The position numbers and the translations under genes were made by a program. This document shows positions 1 through 8,317 of a stretch of 54,383 nt of DNA, in pieces. The DNA lies in assembly GCF_003144095.1 (NCBI RefSeq), contig NZ_NSKH01000018.1:1657790-1712172 (forward strand). Reading direction: 5' to 3'. The notes under the pieces were generated by a model that saw only the letters and a list, made by a program, of their open reading frames with translations, ran no database searches and was not told the DNA's origin. Numbering within the stretch: the stretch's first letter is position 1; each line of letters begins with the position of its first letter. The stretch is from Streptomyces sp. ICBB 8177 (lineage in GTDB: Bacteria > Actinomycetota > Actinomycetes > Streptomycetales > Streptomycetaceae).

Positions 1-1
1 T

Positions 2-196
2 GGTGAGGCGCGTGAGGCGGATCTGGGTGTGGCGTCGGGGAACGGGAAGGGGCAGATCTTCGTGAAGGGCGAGGTGATCAAGACCGTGCCGGAGTCGAAG
101 ATCGTGGAGACCCTGATCGAGGAAGCCCTCAAGATCGCCGAGCAGATGGAGGCCGACGGCGAGGCCTCCGGCGAGCCCACCGTCAGCGTCTCCTGA
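2..196 (+). CDS. ispG: IspG (4-hydroxy-3-methylbut-2-enyl diphosphate synthase), C-terminal end only
   Basis: Only the last 64 residues are inside the window; the 5' part lies upstream. The reading frame starts in mid-gene and ends at TGA 194-196. The segment [12 protein letters not shown] followed by [11 protein letters not shown] and a long acidic helix is the characteristic C-terminus of the 4Fe-4S enzyme IspG/GcpE of the non-mevalonate (MEP) isoprenoid pathway, which reductively converts methylerythritol cyclodiphosphate to HMBPP in the cytosol. None of the cluster-binding cysteines can be checked because they lie outside. The position directly before a GNAT gene and proS fits the usual streptomycete order. 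Family call is by recall of the tail sequence, so moderately firm. Confidence 0.8.
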   Translation, partial: GEAREADLGVASGNGKGQIFVKGEVIKTVPESKIVETLIEEALKIAEQMEADGEASGEPTVSVS

Positions 197-292
197 CCCC
201 GGCCCGCCCACCGGCCGTATCCGCGTCGCACCCGCACCGCCTCCTCCCGCACCCGCAGTTCCATGGCTGCGCCCCGGAGCGGCGGTGCGGGG

Positions 293-298
293 TACAGT
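293..298 (+). promoter_or_regulatory. Possible -10 box (TACAGT) before the first GNAT gene
   Basis: TACAGT fits the actinobacterial TANNNT -10 pattern. No convincing -35 is visible 17-18 nt upstream. A start point would fall near 305, which would exclude the in-frame GTG at 302 and favours the GTG at 347 as the true start of the downstream gene. Confidence 0.35.
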
Positions 299-346
299 GC
301 GGTGACCAGCAGCCCGCTGCGGGCCCGTACCGGTGAGGCGCCCTAC

Positions 347-1192
347 GTGTTGACGACGACCACGACCAAGGTCCTGGAACCCTCCGACCTGGACGCCGCG
401 CTCGCCGTGCTCGACCGCGACCCGGTCGCCAACGCCTTCGTCGCCGCCCGCGTCCAGATCGCCGGACTCGACCCGTGGCGACTCGGCGGGGAGATGTGGG
501 GCTGGTACAGCGGCGGGCGCCTGGAGTCGCTCTGCTACGCGGGCGCCAACCTCGTCCCCCTCTGCGCGACCCCGGCCGCCGTACGCGCCTTCGCCGACCG
601 CGCCCGGCGGGCCGGCCGCCGCTGCTCGTCCATCGTCGGGCCCGCCGAGCCCACCGCCGCCCTGTGGGCGCTGCTGGAGCCGAGCTGGGGCCCGGCCCGC
701 GAGGTGCGCGCCCGCCAGCCACTGATGGTCACCCGCTCGCTGCCCGCCGACGTCGTGCCCGACCCCGGGGTGCGGCGGGTGCGCCGGGACGAGATGGACG
801 TGATCATGCCGGCCTGCGTGGCGATGTTCACCGAGGAGGTCGGCGTCTCGCCGCTCGCCGGGGACGGCGGCCTGCTCTACCAGGCCCGGGTCGCCGAACT
901 CGTCTCCACCGGGCGGTCGTTCGCCCGCATCGAGGACGGCCGGGTGGTCTTCAAGGCCGAGATCGGGGCGGCCACCGCGCACGCCTGCCAGATCCAGGGC
1001 GTCTGGGTCGCGCCGGAACACCGCGGCCGGGGCCTGTCCAAGACCGGCATGGCCGCCGTGCTCCACTACGCGCTGCGCGACGTCGCCCCCGTCGCCAGCC
1101 TCTACGTCAACGACTTCAACGCCGCCGCCCGCGCCGCCTACCGCGCGGTCGGCTTCACCGAGGTCGGCGCGTTCATGAGTGTCCTGTTCTGA
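347..1192 (+). CDS. GNAT family N-acetyltransferase with N-terminal DUF4081-like half
   Basis: 281-aa cytosolic protein. The C-terminal half is a GNAT fold: motif A is seen in IQGVWVAPEHRGRGLSKTG (acetyl-CoA-binding RGxGxS/T type) followed by LYVNDFNAAARAAYRAVGF, the typical motif B. The N-terminal half (LDAALAVLDRDPVANAF..) matches the two-part acetyltransferases that streptomycetes carry between ispG and proS. Acceptor substrate unknown. I chose GTG 347 because a GGTGAGG ribosome site lies 8 nt upstream and because the -10-like TACAGT at 293-298 would start transcription downstream of the alternative GTG 302; ATG 263 is also in frame. Independent of the next gene, which has its own promoter. 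Confidence 0.8.
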   Translation: MLTTTTTKVLEPSDLDAALAVLDRDPVANAFVAARVQIAGLDPWRLGGEMWGWYSGGRLESLCYAGANLVPLCATPAAVRAFADRARRAGRRCSSIVGPAEPTAALWALLEPSWGPAREVRARQPLMVTRSLPADVVPDPGVRRVRRDEMDVIMPACVAMFTEEVGVSPLAGDGGLLYQARVAELVSTGRSFARIEDGRVVFKAEIGAATAHACQIQGVWVAPEHRGRGLSKTGMAAVLHYALRDVAPVASLYVNDFNAAARAAYRAVGFTEVGAFMSVLF

Positions 1193-1240
1193 ACGCCCCC
1201 GCGCGCGGCCGCCGTCGGCGCAGCTCGAACGTCAACGCTG

Positions 1241-1269
1241 TTCAGCGGAGGCGGTGCGGCTAGTAGTGT
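1241..1269 (+). promoter_or_regulatory. Promoter producing a leaderless GNAT mRNA
   Basis: TTCAGC (1241-1246), 17-nt spacer, TAGTGT (1264-1269). The ATG at 1276 lies six bases after the -10, so the expected transcription start is the A of the ATG itself. There is no Shine-Dalgarno sequence, which supports a leaderless transcript. Confidence 0.55.
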
Positions 1270-1275
1270 CCCCGC

Positions 1276-1866
1276 ATGGATGACGTGCTGGTGGGGCCGC
1301 TCGACCTGGCGGAACGGGTCGACGAGGCGCTCGCCGTTCAGGCCCTCGCGTTCGGGCTCAACGACGAGGAGATCGCGGTACGCACGCAGATCGTGCTGCG
1401 CCACCTCACCCAGCCCGGCGTGCGCGCCCTGGGCGCCACCACCGAGAGCGGCAGGCTCGTCGGCTTCGGCTACGGCATGCCCAACGACCGCGCCCACTGG
1501 TGGTCCACCGTCGTCGAGCCCTACCTGCGCCGCGCCGGCACCGCCGACTGGCTGGACGACTCCTTCGTGGTCGTCGAACTGCACGTCCTCCCCGCCCACC
1601 AGGGCAGGGGCGTCGGCCGCCGCCTGATCACCGGACTGACCGGACCCGTGCCCCAGCCCCGCAGCATCCTGTCCGCGCTCGACCTCGACAGCCCCGCCCG
1701 CCGCTTCTACCGGGGCCTGGGCTACGTCGACCTCGCGCACCCCGTGCACTTCCCCGGCGCCCCCGTCCCGTACACGGTGATGGGCGCCCCGCTGCCGCTG
1801 CGCGGGGCCGGCGCCGGACAGCGCGGCGGCTCCCCGGGGCGGCCGGACCGCGGAACGCGTTTCTGA
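1276..1866 (+). CDS. GNAT family N-acetyltransferase
   Basis: 196-aa protein with a single GNAT domain. Motif A is clear in VVVELHVLPAHQGRGVG (QxxGxG acetyl-CoA phosphate loop), and the C-terminal SPARRFYRGLGYVDL is the usual strand after motif B. The last ~25 residues (GAGAGQRGGSPGRPDRG) are low-complexity and probably disordered. Substrate unknown; cytosolic. The start is fixed by the leaderless promoter ending six bases before the ATG. It is a second, unrelated-looking acetyltransferase in tandem with the previous gene and 70 bases upstream of proS. Confidence 0.8.
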   Translation: MDDVLVGPLDLAERVDEALAVQALAFGLNDEEIAVRTQIVLRHLTQPGVRALGATTESGRLVGFGYGMPNDRAHWWSTVVEPYLRRAGTADWLDDSFVVVELHVLPAHQGRGVGRRLITGLTGPVPQPRSILSALDLDSPARRFYRGLGYVDLAHPVHFPGAPVPYTVMGAPLPLRGAGAGQRGGSPGRPDRGTRF

Positions 1867-1890
1867 CCGGGCCGCCGCGCTCGGTATCCT
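1863..1890 (+). promoter_or_regulatory. Candidate proS promoter
   Basis: CTGACC (1863-1868), 16-nt spacer and TATCCT (1885-1890). This gives a start near 1897 and a leader of about 40 nt before the ribosome site GGAGAG at 1925-1930. The -35 overlaps the stop codon of the GNAT gene. Confidence 0.4.
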
Positions 1891-1935
1891 CGACGTCCGC
1901 CCCACCCCGCCGTGACGACGTACCGGAGAGCCCCC

Positions 1936-3621
1936 ATGGTCCAGCGCATGTCCCGAATGCTCCTCAAGACACTGCGCGACGCACCGGCCGACGCCGAGAC
2001 CGCCAGCCACAAGCTGCTGGTGCGCGCCGGTTACGTCCGCCGCACGTCGGCGGGCGTGTGGACCTGGCTGCCGCTCGGCAAGCGGGTGCTGGAGAACGTG
2101 ACGCGGATCGTCCGCGAGGAGATGGACGCGATCGGCGGCCAGGAGGTGCTGCTGCCCGCGCTGCTGCCGCGCGAGCCCTACGAGGTCACCGGCCGCGCCG
2201 GGGAGTACGGCGACCTGCTCTTCCAGCTCAAGGACCGCAAGGGCGCCGACTACGTGCTCGGCCCCACCCACGAGGAGATCTTCACCCAGGTCGTCAAGGA
2301 CCAGGCCACCTCGTACAAGGACCTGCCGGTCATCCTGTACCAGATCCAGACCAAGTACCGGGACGAGGCCCGCCCGCGCTCCGGCGTGCTGCGCGGTCGC
2401 GAGTTCCAGATGAAGGACGCCTACTCCTTCGACACCACCGACGAGGGGCTGGCGGAGTCCTACCGCCTGCACCGCGAGGCGTACATCAAGATCTTCACCC
2501 GGCTCGGCTTCGACTACCGCGTCGTCTCGGCCGTCTCCGGCGCGATGGGCGGCTCGGCCTCCGAGGAGTTCCTCGCCCCGGCCGCCGCCGGCGAGGACAC
2601 CTTCGTGGACTGCCCGAAGTGCGAGTACGCGGCCAACACCGAGGCGGTCACCACCGTCGTGCCGCCGGCCGACGCCACCGCGCACGGGCCGCTGGAGCTG
2701 CTGGACACCCCCGACACCCCGACCATCGAGACGCTCGCCGCGCACCTCGGTGTCCCGGCCTCCGCCACCCTGAAGAACCTGCTGGTCAAGGTGGACGGCG
2801 AGATCACCGGCGTCGGCGTGCCCGGCGACCGCGAGGTGGACCTCGGCAAGCTCGCCGAGCACCTGGCGCCCGCCGAGGTGGAGCTGGTCACCGCCGAGGA
2901 CTTCGAGGGGCGGCCCGACCTGGTGCGCGGCTACGTCGGCCCGCAGGACCGCAAGTTCCCGTACATCGCCGATCCGCGCGTCGCCCCCGGCACCGCCTGG
3001 ATCACCGGCGCCAACGAGCCCGGCAAGCACGCCCGCGACGTGGTGTGCGGCCGCGACTTCGAGGTCGACCGCTACCTGGACGTGGTCGTCGTCGAGCCGG
3101 GCGACCCCTGCCCGGAGTGCGGCGCGGGCCTGGAGATCGGCCGCGCGATCGAGATCGGCCACATCTTCCAGCTCGGCCGCAAGTACGCCGACGCCTTCCA
3201 GCTCGACGTACTCGGCCAGAACGGCAAGCCGGTGCGCGTCACCATGGGCTCGTACGGCATCGGCGTGTCGCGGGCGGTCGCCGCGCTGGCCGAGCAGACC
3301 GCGGACGAGCAGGGCCTGTGCTGGCCGCGCGAGGTCGCCCCGGCCGACGTGCACGTGGTCGCCGCGGGCAAGGCGGCGCAGACCGAACTGGCGCTGGAGA
3401 TCGGCGACCGGCTGCACGCGGCGGGCGTGCGGGTCCTGGTGGACGACCGCACGGGCGTGTCGCCCGGCGTGAAGTTCACCGACGCCGAGCTGATCGGGGT
3501 GCCGACGATCCTGGTCGTCGGCCGCCGCGCGGGCGAGGGCGTCGTGGAGCTGAAGGACCGGCGCACCGGCGAGCGCGAGGAGCTGACCGTGGACGAGGCG
3601 CTGGCCCGCCTGACGGCGTGA
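1936..3621 (+). CDS. proS: Prolyl-tRNA synthetase
   Basis: 561 aa, normal length for the bacterial class II ProRS that charges tRNA-Pro. Visible class II landmarks: motif 1 region ([15 protein letters not shown]), the GPTHEEIFT signature, motif 2 ([17 protein letters not shown]) and motif 3-type [17 protein letters not shown]; the C-terminal anticodon-binding domain contains [13 protein letters not shown]. An editing (INS/YbaK-like) insertion sits between motifs 2 and 3 (about residues 235-400), as in bacterial-type enzymes that hydrolyse Ala-tRNA-Pro. Start ATG 1936 is chosen for the GGAGAG box 5 nt upstream and agreement with family N-termini (MVQRMSRML); GTG 1912 is possible but has no ribosome site. 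Confidence 0.95.
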   Translation: MVQRMSRMLLKTLRDAPADAETASHKLLVRAGYVRRTSAGVWTWLPLGKRVLENVTRIVREEMDAIGGQEVLLPALLPREPYEVTGRAGEYGDLLFQLKDRKGADYVLGPTHEEIFTQVVKDQATSYKDLPVILYQIQTKYRDEARPRSGVLRGREFQMKDAYSFDTTDEGLAESYRLHREAYIKIFTRLGFDYRVVSAVSGAMGGSASEEFLAPAAAGEDTFVDCPKCEYAANTEAVTTVVPPADATAHGPLELLDTPDTPTIETLAAHLGVPASATLKNLLVKVDGEITGVGVPGDREVDLGKLAEHLAPAEVELVTAEDFEGRPDLVRGYVGPQDRKFPYIADPRVAPGTAWITGANEPGKHARDVVCGRDFEVDRYLDVVVVEPGDPCPECGAGLEIGRAIEIGHIFQLGRKYADAFQLDVLGQNGKPVRVTMGSYGIGVSRAVAALAEQTADEQGLCWPREVAPADVHVVAAGKAAQTELALEIGDRLHAAGVRVLVDDRTGVSPGVKFTDAELIGVPTILVVGRRAGEGVVELKDRRTGEREELTVDEALARLTA

Positions 3622-3714
3622 CACCGCACGGCTGACGGACCACGGGCGGGACGGCCGCAGGACGGGCGCCCCGCCCGGCCTCCAGACCGCCCCGCCGTCG
3701 TCCGGCTTCCGCCG

Positions 3715-4629
3715 TCACAGCCAGGCGGCGAACTCCAGCAGCAGTTCGCCGTCGCCGCGCGCGCCCACCGACAGCGCCCAGGCGCCCGCCGCCACCGCCC
3801 GGAAGAACGCCCAGCCGCGCAGCCTGTCGCGGTCCAGGTCCAGCGCGTCGGCGAGCCGGTTGACCCGGCGCCGGGCGGCGGCCTGGGCCGCGGGGGAGGC
3901 GGCCAGCGTCTCCAGCCGGTCGCGCACCAGCCACGCCAGGTCGTACGCGGGCTCGCCCACCAGGGGCTTCGGGTCGATCGCCAGCCACGGCACACGGCTG
4001 CCGGACAGCACGTTGCCCTGGTGGAAGTCGCCGTGCAGCAGCACCGGTTCCGGCGCGTCGGCGACCAGCCGCTCGCGCAGCGCCAGCGCCTCGTCCACCA
4101 GCGCCTCCAGCTGCGGGGTGCGCCGGGAGGCCAGCGCCTCGGCGAGCGCGGCGGTGTGGTCGGCGAGCGAGGTGAAGGCGTGACCGGCCGGGGGCGGCAC
4201 CCACAGCCTGCGCACCACCTCCGCCGCCTCCAGCATCGCCTTCGCCTCCGGCAGCGAACGCAGCGAGACGTCGCCGCCGAGACGTTCCAGCAGCATCACG
4301 CCGCGTTCGGGATCGGCGCGCAGCAGCCGCACCGCGCCCCGGCCGTCCCAGTGCGCCAGCGCCGCGTGCTCCTCGCGGGTCTCCTCGGTCACCATGCCGA
4401 GCTTCAGCGCGGCGGGCGTGCCGTCCTCGTCCCTGACCAGGACGACCATGCTGATGTTGCCGCCGGGCTGCTGCACCCGCTCCGGCGTCAGCCGCCAGTG
4501 CTCCAGGTACTCCTGCGCCAGGCCAGGCAGCGCGGCCAGCCACTCCCGGCCCGCCTCGCCCTCCCAGGCGGCGACGGTGCGGGTCAGCCGCTGCGGCGGT
4601 TCCAGCCGTACGCGCGGTGCCGAGGCCAT
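3715..4629 (-). CDS. Aminoglycoside/hydroxyurea antibiotic-kinase-like phosphotransferase (APH_6_hur type)
   Basis: 304-aa kinase-like protein. The Brenner-type catalytic loop HGDFHQGNV and the metal-binding IDPKPLVGEPAYDLAWL are intact, and the N-lobe has ALKLGMVTEETREEHAALAHW, typical of the streptomycin 6-kinase/hydroxyurea kinase family. The real substrate is unknown; many family members are housekeeping small-molecule kinases rather than resistance genes. ATG 4629 has a GAAGGGA box upstream; a GTG at 4659 overlaps the TGA of the upstream ferritin-like gene (GTGA) and would allow coupled translation, so the N-terminus may be 10 residues longer. Last gene of a three-gene minus operon, convergent with proS. 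Confidence 0.8.
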   Translation of the reverse strand: MASAPRVRLEPPQRLTRTVAAWEGEAGREWLAALPGLAQEYLEHWRLTPERVQQPGGNISMVVLVRDEDGTPAALKLGMVTEETREEHAALAHWDGRGAVRLLRADPERGVMLLERLGGDVSLRSLPEAKAMLEAAEVVRRLWVPPPAGHAFTSLADHTAALAEALASRRTPQLEALVDEALALRERLVADAPEPVLLHGDFHQGNVLSGSRVPWLAIDPKPLVGEPAYDLAWLVRDRLETLAASPAAQAAARRRVNRLADALDLDRDRLRGWAFFRAVAAGAWALSVGARGDGELLLEFAAWL

Positions 4630-4655
4630 CGCGGCATCCCTTCGGCGGTCGTCGG

Positions 4656-5219
4656 TCACAGGGCGTCGGGCGCCGGGGTGCCGGAGGCCGAGGCCGGCGC
4701 GGTGGTCGCGGCCGACGCGGTCGGCGCGCCGTCCGCGGCCCGCTCCGGCAGCCCGGGGAAGGCCACGCACGACCCGCGCCAGCGCACCGCGCGCACGGCC
4801 GCGTCCGCCAGGTCGGCCGCCGCGTCGGCCCGCAGGGCACCGAAGGCCGCGGCCACCAGGTCCGCGTAGGCGTCCGCGACCCGGTCCTCCAGCACCGCCG
4901 CGAGCCGGGCCGCGGTCGCGGCGCCGGTCACCGGGAACGGCAGCGCATAGGCGGCGTCGGCGGCCACCGGGGTCGCGCCAAGGCCGCGCACCGTCCGGGC
5001 CATCGCGTCGCGGCGCGCCCGGTGGGCGGCGTAGGCGGCCTGGGCGTCGGCGCGCCGGTCGGCGTCGACCCGGGCGCCGACCACCCCGTAGCCGTAGACC
5101 GCGGCGTGCTCGGCGGCCAGCGCGGCCTGCGCGGCGACGACCAGCCGGGACGCCCCCGCGGTGGACGAGGGCGCCGGGGCGCCCGACGCCGGGGAACTCG
5201 ATGAGGAGGGCGGGGTCAT
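4656..5219 (-). CDS. Ferritin-like domain protein (DUF4439 type)
   Basis: 187-aa mostly helical, alanine-rich protein. [24 protein letters not shown] with a later [13 protein letters not shown] and [15 protein letters not shown] pattern is the four-helix ferritin-like fold annotated as DUF4439 in actinomycetes; the conserved E ([11 protein letters not shown]) is present but the full di-metal ligand set cannot be established by eye. The first ~25 residues are Ser/Pro-rich and disordered, without a signal peptide. It starts one base after the stop of the upstream lipoprotein gene (TGA-G-ATG), so the two are translationally linked and probably work together at the membrane. Function unknown. Confidence 0.7.
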   Translation of the reverse strand: MTPPSSSSSPASGAPAPSSTAGASRLVVAAQAALAAEHAAVYGYGVVGARVDADRRADAQAAYAAHRARRDAMARTVRGLGATPVAADAAYALPFPVTGAATAARLAAVLEDRVADAYADLVAAAFGALRADAAADLADAAVRAVRWRGSCVAFPGLPERAADGAPTASAATTAPASASGTPAPDAL

Positions 5220-5220
5220 C

Positions 5221-5766
5221 TCACGCACCTCCGCGCAGCAGCAGCGCGTGGCACGTCCCGGCCGCCGCGACCGAGGCCAGCAGGCGGGCCAGCGCGGGCG
5301 AGGCGTCGCGCAGCGCCGCGGTCCTGGTCGCGGCCGTGCGCTGTTCGGCGTCCGCGAGGGCCTTGAGCGCGGCGTCCTGACCGGACGGCACGGCGGGCGC
5401 GCCCGAGGCGCTCGGGGAGGCGGACGCCGGTGCCGAAAGGGCGGGGGACGGCGTGCCCGGGGCGGGCGGGGCGAGCGCCTGCCGGTGCGCGGCGACCTGG
5501 GCGCGCAACGGCCGCAGGCGGGCGGCGAGCGGCGGGTGCGCGGCGATCGTGGCGTCGTAGCGTGCCAGCAGCGCCGCGCAGTCCTGGGCGGCCAGGACGC
5601 GACCGCGTTCCTCGGCGTCGGCGGCGGCCACCGCGCGCGGGTCCGGCGCGGGCACGGCGTCGGCGCACCCGGTGGCCAGCGCCACCAGGGGCAGCCCGGC
5701 ACCCCCGGCGAGTACGGCTCGTCTGCGCGGCCCGCGCGCGAGCGGCGTCGTCATCTGGGTCGGCAC
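5221..5766 (-). CDS. Putative lipoprotein, Ala-rich, partner of the ferritin-like protein
   Basis: 181 aa. The N-terminus has an arginine cluster, a hydrophobic stretch and lipobox LATGC ([23 protein letters not shown]), so it should be exported (possibly through Tat) and lipid-anchored at the outer face of the membrane. The body is helical ([16 protein letters not shown].., [18 protein letters not shown]) broken by a Pro/Ser/Ala linker. The helical part resembles another ferritin-like or DUF4439-related bundle but no metal ligands are recognisable. Start is ambiguous between GTG 5766 (GGGAA upstream) and ATG 5754. It leads the minus operon and is divergent from rimP across a ~200-base gap. 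Confidence 0.6.
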   Translation of the reverse strand: MPTQMTTPLARGPRRRAVLAGGAGLPLVALATGCADAVPAPDPRAVAAADAEERGRVLAAQDCAALLARYDATIAAHPPLAARLRPLRAQVAAHRQALAPPAPGTPSPALSAPASASPSASGAPAVPSGQDAALKALADAEQRTAATRTAALRDASPALARLLASVAAAGTCHALLLRGGA

Positions 5767-5965
5767 GTTCCTCGTTCCCGCTCGTCGGACGGTGCCGGCC
5801 GGATCACGGCCGGCGGACGGCTTCGGCAGCCTACCTGCGGTGATCGGGAGGGGCCGAGGCCACCCTTGGGGCTGCGCCGAATCGTCAGCCGGGTGCCGGA
5901 ACCGATAGGCTCATGCCCGACACGCGACGAACCACAACAGCACACGCGGCCGAGGAGTCACCCGG

Positions 5966-6586
5966 ATGAGCACCACCCAGAGCGACAGGCTGCGAGGGTT
6001 GCTGGAGCCGCTCGCCACCGCCGCCGGACTGGACCTGGAGGAGGTCGCGGTCACCCCGGCGGGCAAGCGCCGTGTTCTGCGTGTCGTGGTGGACAGCGAC
6101 GAGGGCGTCCAGCTGGACGCGGTCGCCCAGCTGAGCCGCGCGATCTCCGAGGCGCTCGACGCCTCCGACGCGATGGGCGGCGCCCCGTACGTCCTGGAGG
6201 TCACCTCCCCGGGCACCGACCGCCCGCTCACCGAGCCGAGGCACTTCGTCCGCAACCGCGGCCGCCTGGTCAAGGTGCGGCTGGCCGACGGCGGCGAACT
6301 CGTCGCGCGGATCGTCGAGGTGGACGACGAGGGCCTGGACCTCGAGGTCCCCGGGGTGAAGGGCCGCAAGCCGACCTCCCGCAGGCTGGCGTTCGCCGAG
6401 ATCGCCAAGGCCCGGGTCGAGGTCGAGTTCAACCGCAAGGACCGCGACGGTGGCGCTCAGGAAGCCGACGCCGATGCCTTCGAAGCGGACGCCGACAGCG
6501 CCGAAGACGAGTACGACCAGCACGACGAGTACGACGACGCGGACACGCCCTCCGCCGAGATCACCGAGAGCCCCGAGGAGGCGTAG
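5966..6586 (+). CDS. rimP: Ribosome maturation factor RimP
   Basis: 206 aa. RimP assists 30S subunit maturation in the cytosol. [39 protein letters not shown] and [20 protein letters not shown] are the family hallmarks (N-terminal alpha/beta domain), followed by the SH3-like C-terminal domain. A 40-residue acidic tail ([18 protein letters not shown]..) is added after the SH3 domain. GAGGAG lies 8 nt before the ATG. First gene of the nusA-infB operon, only two bases ahead of nusA. A -10-like TAGGCT at 5906-5911 could serve the operon. Confidence 0.93.
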   Translation: MSTTQSDRLRGLLEPLATAAGLDLEEVAVTPAGKRRVLRVVVDSDEGVQLDAVAQLSRAISEALDASDAMGGAPYVLEVTSPGTDRPLTEPRHFVRNRGRLVKVRLADGGELVARIVEVDDEGLDLEVPGVKGRKPTSRRLAFAEIAKARVEVEFNRKDRDGGAQEADADAFEADADSAEDEYDQHDEYDDADTPSAEITESPEEA

Positions 6587-6588
6587 CC

Positions 6589-7596
6589 GTGGATATCGAC
6601 ATGAGTGCCCTGCGGGGTCTGGTACGGGAGAAGGAGATCTCCTTCGACCTGCTGGTCGAGGCGATCGAGTCCGCCCTGCTGATCGCCTACCACCGCGAGC
6701 CCGGCAGCCGCCGGGACGCCCGCGTGGAGCTGAACCGCTCCACCGGTCACGTCACGGTGTGGGCCAAGGAGGAGGCCGACGAGGCCGCCGAGGGCGACGC
6801 GCCCCGCGAGTTCGACGACACTCCCTCCGGTTTCGGCCGGATCGCGGCGACCACCGCCAAGCAGGTGATCCTCCAGCGGCTTCGGGACGCCGAGGAGGAG
6901 ATCACGTTCGGCGAGTACGCCGGGCGGGAGGGCGACATCGTCGCCGGTGTGGTCCAGCAGGGCAGCGACCCGCGCAACATCCTGGTCGACATCGGCAAGC
7001 TGGAGGCCATCCTGCCCCCGCAGGAGCAGGTCCCCGGCGAGGACTACAAGCATGGCACCCGCCTGCGCACCTACGTGGTGCGCGTCGCCAAGGGCGTGCG
7101 CGGTCCGTCCGTCACCCTCTCGCGCACCCACCCGAACCTGGTGAAGAAGCTCTTCGCCCTGGAGGTGCCGGAGATCGCGGACGGGTCGGTGGAGATCGAG
7201 GCGATCGCCCGCGAGGCCGGTCACCGCACCAAGATCGCGGTCCGCTCGACCCGTCAGGGGCTCAACGCCAAGGGCGCCTGCATCGGCCCGATGGGTGCCC
7301 GGGTGCGCGCGGTGATGGCCGAACTGAACGGCGAGAAGATCGACATCGTCGACTGGTCGGACGACCCCGCGCAGATGGTGGCGAACGCGCTGTCGCCCGC
7401 CCGCGTGACCAAGGTGGAGGTCGTCGACCTCGCCGCCCGGTCGGCGCGGGTCACCGTCCCTGACTACCAGCTGTCGCTGGCGATCGGCAAGGAAGGGCAG
7501 AACGCCCGTCTGGCCGCGCGCCTCACCGGCTGGCGGATCGACATCAGGCCCGACACCGAGCCGGAGCAGGAAGCGGCGGCGTCCGACGAGGCGTAG
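6589..7596 (+). CDS. nusA: Transcription termination/antitermination factor NusA
   Basis: 335 aa, the short actinobacterial form. Domains in order: N-terminal RNA-polymerase-binding domain (~1-120), S1 domain (~125-200; [16 protein letters not shown]..), KH1 and KH2 (~210-330), with the KH signatures [14 protein letters not shown] and [19 protein letters not shown]. It modulates pausing, termination and rRNA antitermination. It lacks the C-terminal acidic repeats of proteobacterial NusA, which is normal here. GTG 6589 is preceded by GGAGG with 7 nt spacing, overlapping the end of rimP; ATG 6601 is an alternative. Confidence 0.95.
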   Translation: MDIDMSALRGLVREKEISFDLLVEAIESALLIAYHREPGSRRDARVELNRSTGHVTVWAKEEADEAAEGDAPREFDDTPSGFGRIAATTAKQVILQRLRDAEEEITFGEYAGREGDIVAGVVQQGSDPRNILVDIGKLEAILPPQEQVPGEDYKHGTRLRTYVVRVAKGVRGPSVTLSRTHPNLVKKLFALEVPEIADGSVEIEAIAREAGHRTKIAVRSTRQGLNAKGACIGPMGARVRAVMAELNGEKIDIVDWSDDPAQMVANALSPARVTKVEVVDLAARSARVTVPDYQLSLAIGKEGQNARLAARLTGWRIDIRPDTEPEQEAAASDEA

Positions 7597-7597
7597 T

Positions 7598-7639
7598 CCG
7601 TACGGACCATGGGTGCCTGCGGGCTCATGGTCCTTACGG
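7598..7639 (+). terminator. Strong hairpin immediately after nusA
   Basis: Arms 7598-7611 and 7626-7639 pair over 14 bp with one mismatch, and three further pairs (two G-U) close the loop. The hairpin starts two bases after the nusA stop. There is no U-run, so it may be a terminator of the U-less type common in streptomycetes, an attenuator, or a stabiliser that separates rimP-nusA from the ylxR-infB unit. Confidence 0.55.
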
Positions 7640-7822
7640 GACCGTGGTCAGGGGCGGGCTCGTCGGCCGTGCGGCTCGTACGGACTCCGCGGGGCCGGGC
7701 GACCCCGCGTGCGTGGCCGGAAACCAGCGGTTACCGACGGCCCACCCGGGTCATGGTCAATAACGCGATACCGAACAGCCGAGCGCAAACCAACCCGAAG
7801 GGGTGAGGTTGGCGCGGGGAGG

Positions 7823-7828
7823 TAGACT
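7823..7828 (+). promoter_or_regulatory. -10 box (TAGACT) for a leaderless ylxR-infB transcript
   Basis: TAGACT ends five bases before GTG 7834, so transcription would start on or next to the start codon. No clear -35 is seen. The 237-base nusA-ylxR gap otherwise holds the nusA hairpin and no convincing gene. Confidence 0.5.
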
Positions 7829-7833
7829 TAACA

Positions 7834-8118
7834 GTGTCTGGCCGGACGCGTGCCCGGGCATGCCCTGAGCGAACCTGCGTGGGCTGCCGGAAGCGGGCGG
7901 CCAAGAACGATCTGCTGCGCATCGCGGTGATCGGAGACGAGTGCGTCCCCGATCCGCGCGGTACGCTGCCCGGCCGGGGCGCCTATCTGCACCCCGACAA
8001 GGCGTGTTACGAACAGGCGGTCCGCCGCCGCGCGTTCCCCAGGGCCTACCGCGCCCGGGGTCCGCTCGGGACGGCGCGGCTGGAGGAGTGTTTCGGGCCC
8101 ACCGGGTCCGGGACATGA
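7834..8118 (+). CDS. ylxR: YlxR family nucleic-acid-binding protein
   Basis: 94 aa, basic. The ERTCVGCRKRAAKNDLLRI motif (CxxCR) and LPGRGAYLHPDKACYEQAVRRRAF identify the YlxR/DUF448 family, small RNA- or DNA-binding proteins encoded between nusA and infB in most bacteria; in Bacillus YlxR affects transcription globally. The start at GTG 7834 is supported by the leaderless -10 box. No Shine-Dalgarno sequence is present. 200 bases separate it from infB. Confidence 0.88.
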   Translation: MSGRTRARACPERTCVGCRKRAAKNDLLRIAVIGDECVPDPRGTLPGRGAYLHPDKACYEQAVRRRAFPRAYRARGPLGTARLEECFGPTGSGT

Positions 8119-8167
8119 GCGGTAAGCGGCACCGCGCAAGGCGGTACGCGGCAGGAGCAGTACGCAA

Positions 8168-8257
8168 GTGAACGGCACGGAGACACCGTGCGGTCAGGTA
8201 CCTCGCGAGTCGGAAGTAGGTCGAGATTGCGATGAGCACTCGATGAGTACGCGATGA
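8168..8257 (+). other. Possible 29-codon leader peptide ORF upstream of infB
   Basis: GTG 8168 to TGA 8255-8257, preceded by AGGAG with 10-nt spacing. It is in frame with, and contains, the second mini-ORF of the ladder at 8232-8274, and its stop overlaps the ATG of the third (ATGA). A small stem (GCACGG/CCGTGC) lies within it. Whether it is translated is unknown. Confidence 0.3.
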
Positions 8258-8274
8258 GTACGCCCATGAAGTAG
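8232..8274 (+). promoter_or_regulatory. Ladder of three ATGA-coupled mini-ORFs in the infB leader
   Basis: An 11-base tandem repeat (CGATGAGCACT, CGATGAGTACG, CGATGAGTACG, from 8230) creates three consecutive mini-ORFs: ATG 8232 (Met-Ser-Thr-Arg-stop), ATG 8243 (Met-Ser-Thr-Arg-stop) and ATG 8254 (Met-Ser-Thr-Pro-Met-Lys-stop). Each stop overlaps the next ATG as ATGA. The ladder ends 43 bases before the infB GTG. Its position before the initiation-factor gene suggests translational control, which is inference. Confidence 0.5.
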
Positions 8275-8317
8275 CGACGGTCCGGCGGACGACCACCCCG
8301 GACCTAGAAGGAGCGAA

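Noticed and set aside
3622-3714. Terminator between convergent proS and the kinase gene
   Set aside because: Only a 6-bp stem (CGGGCG/CGCCCG) is seen, too weak in this GC-rich context to call.
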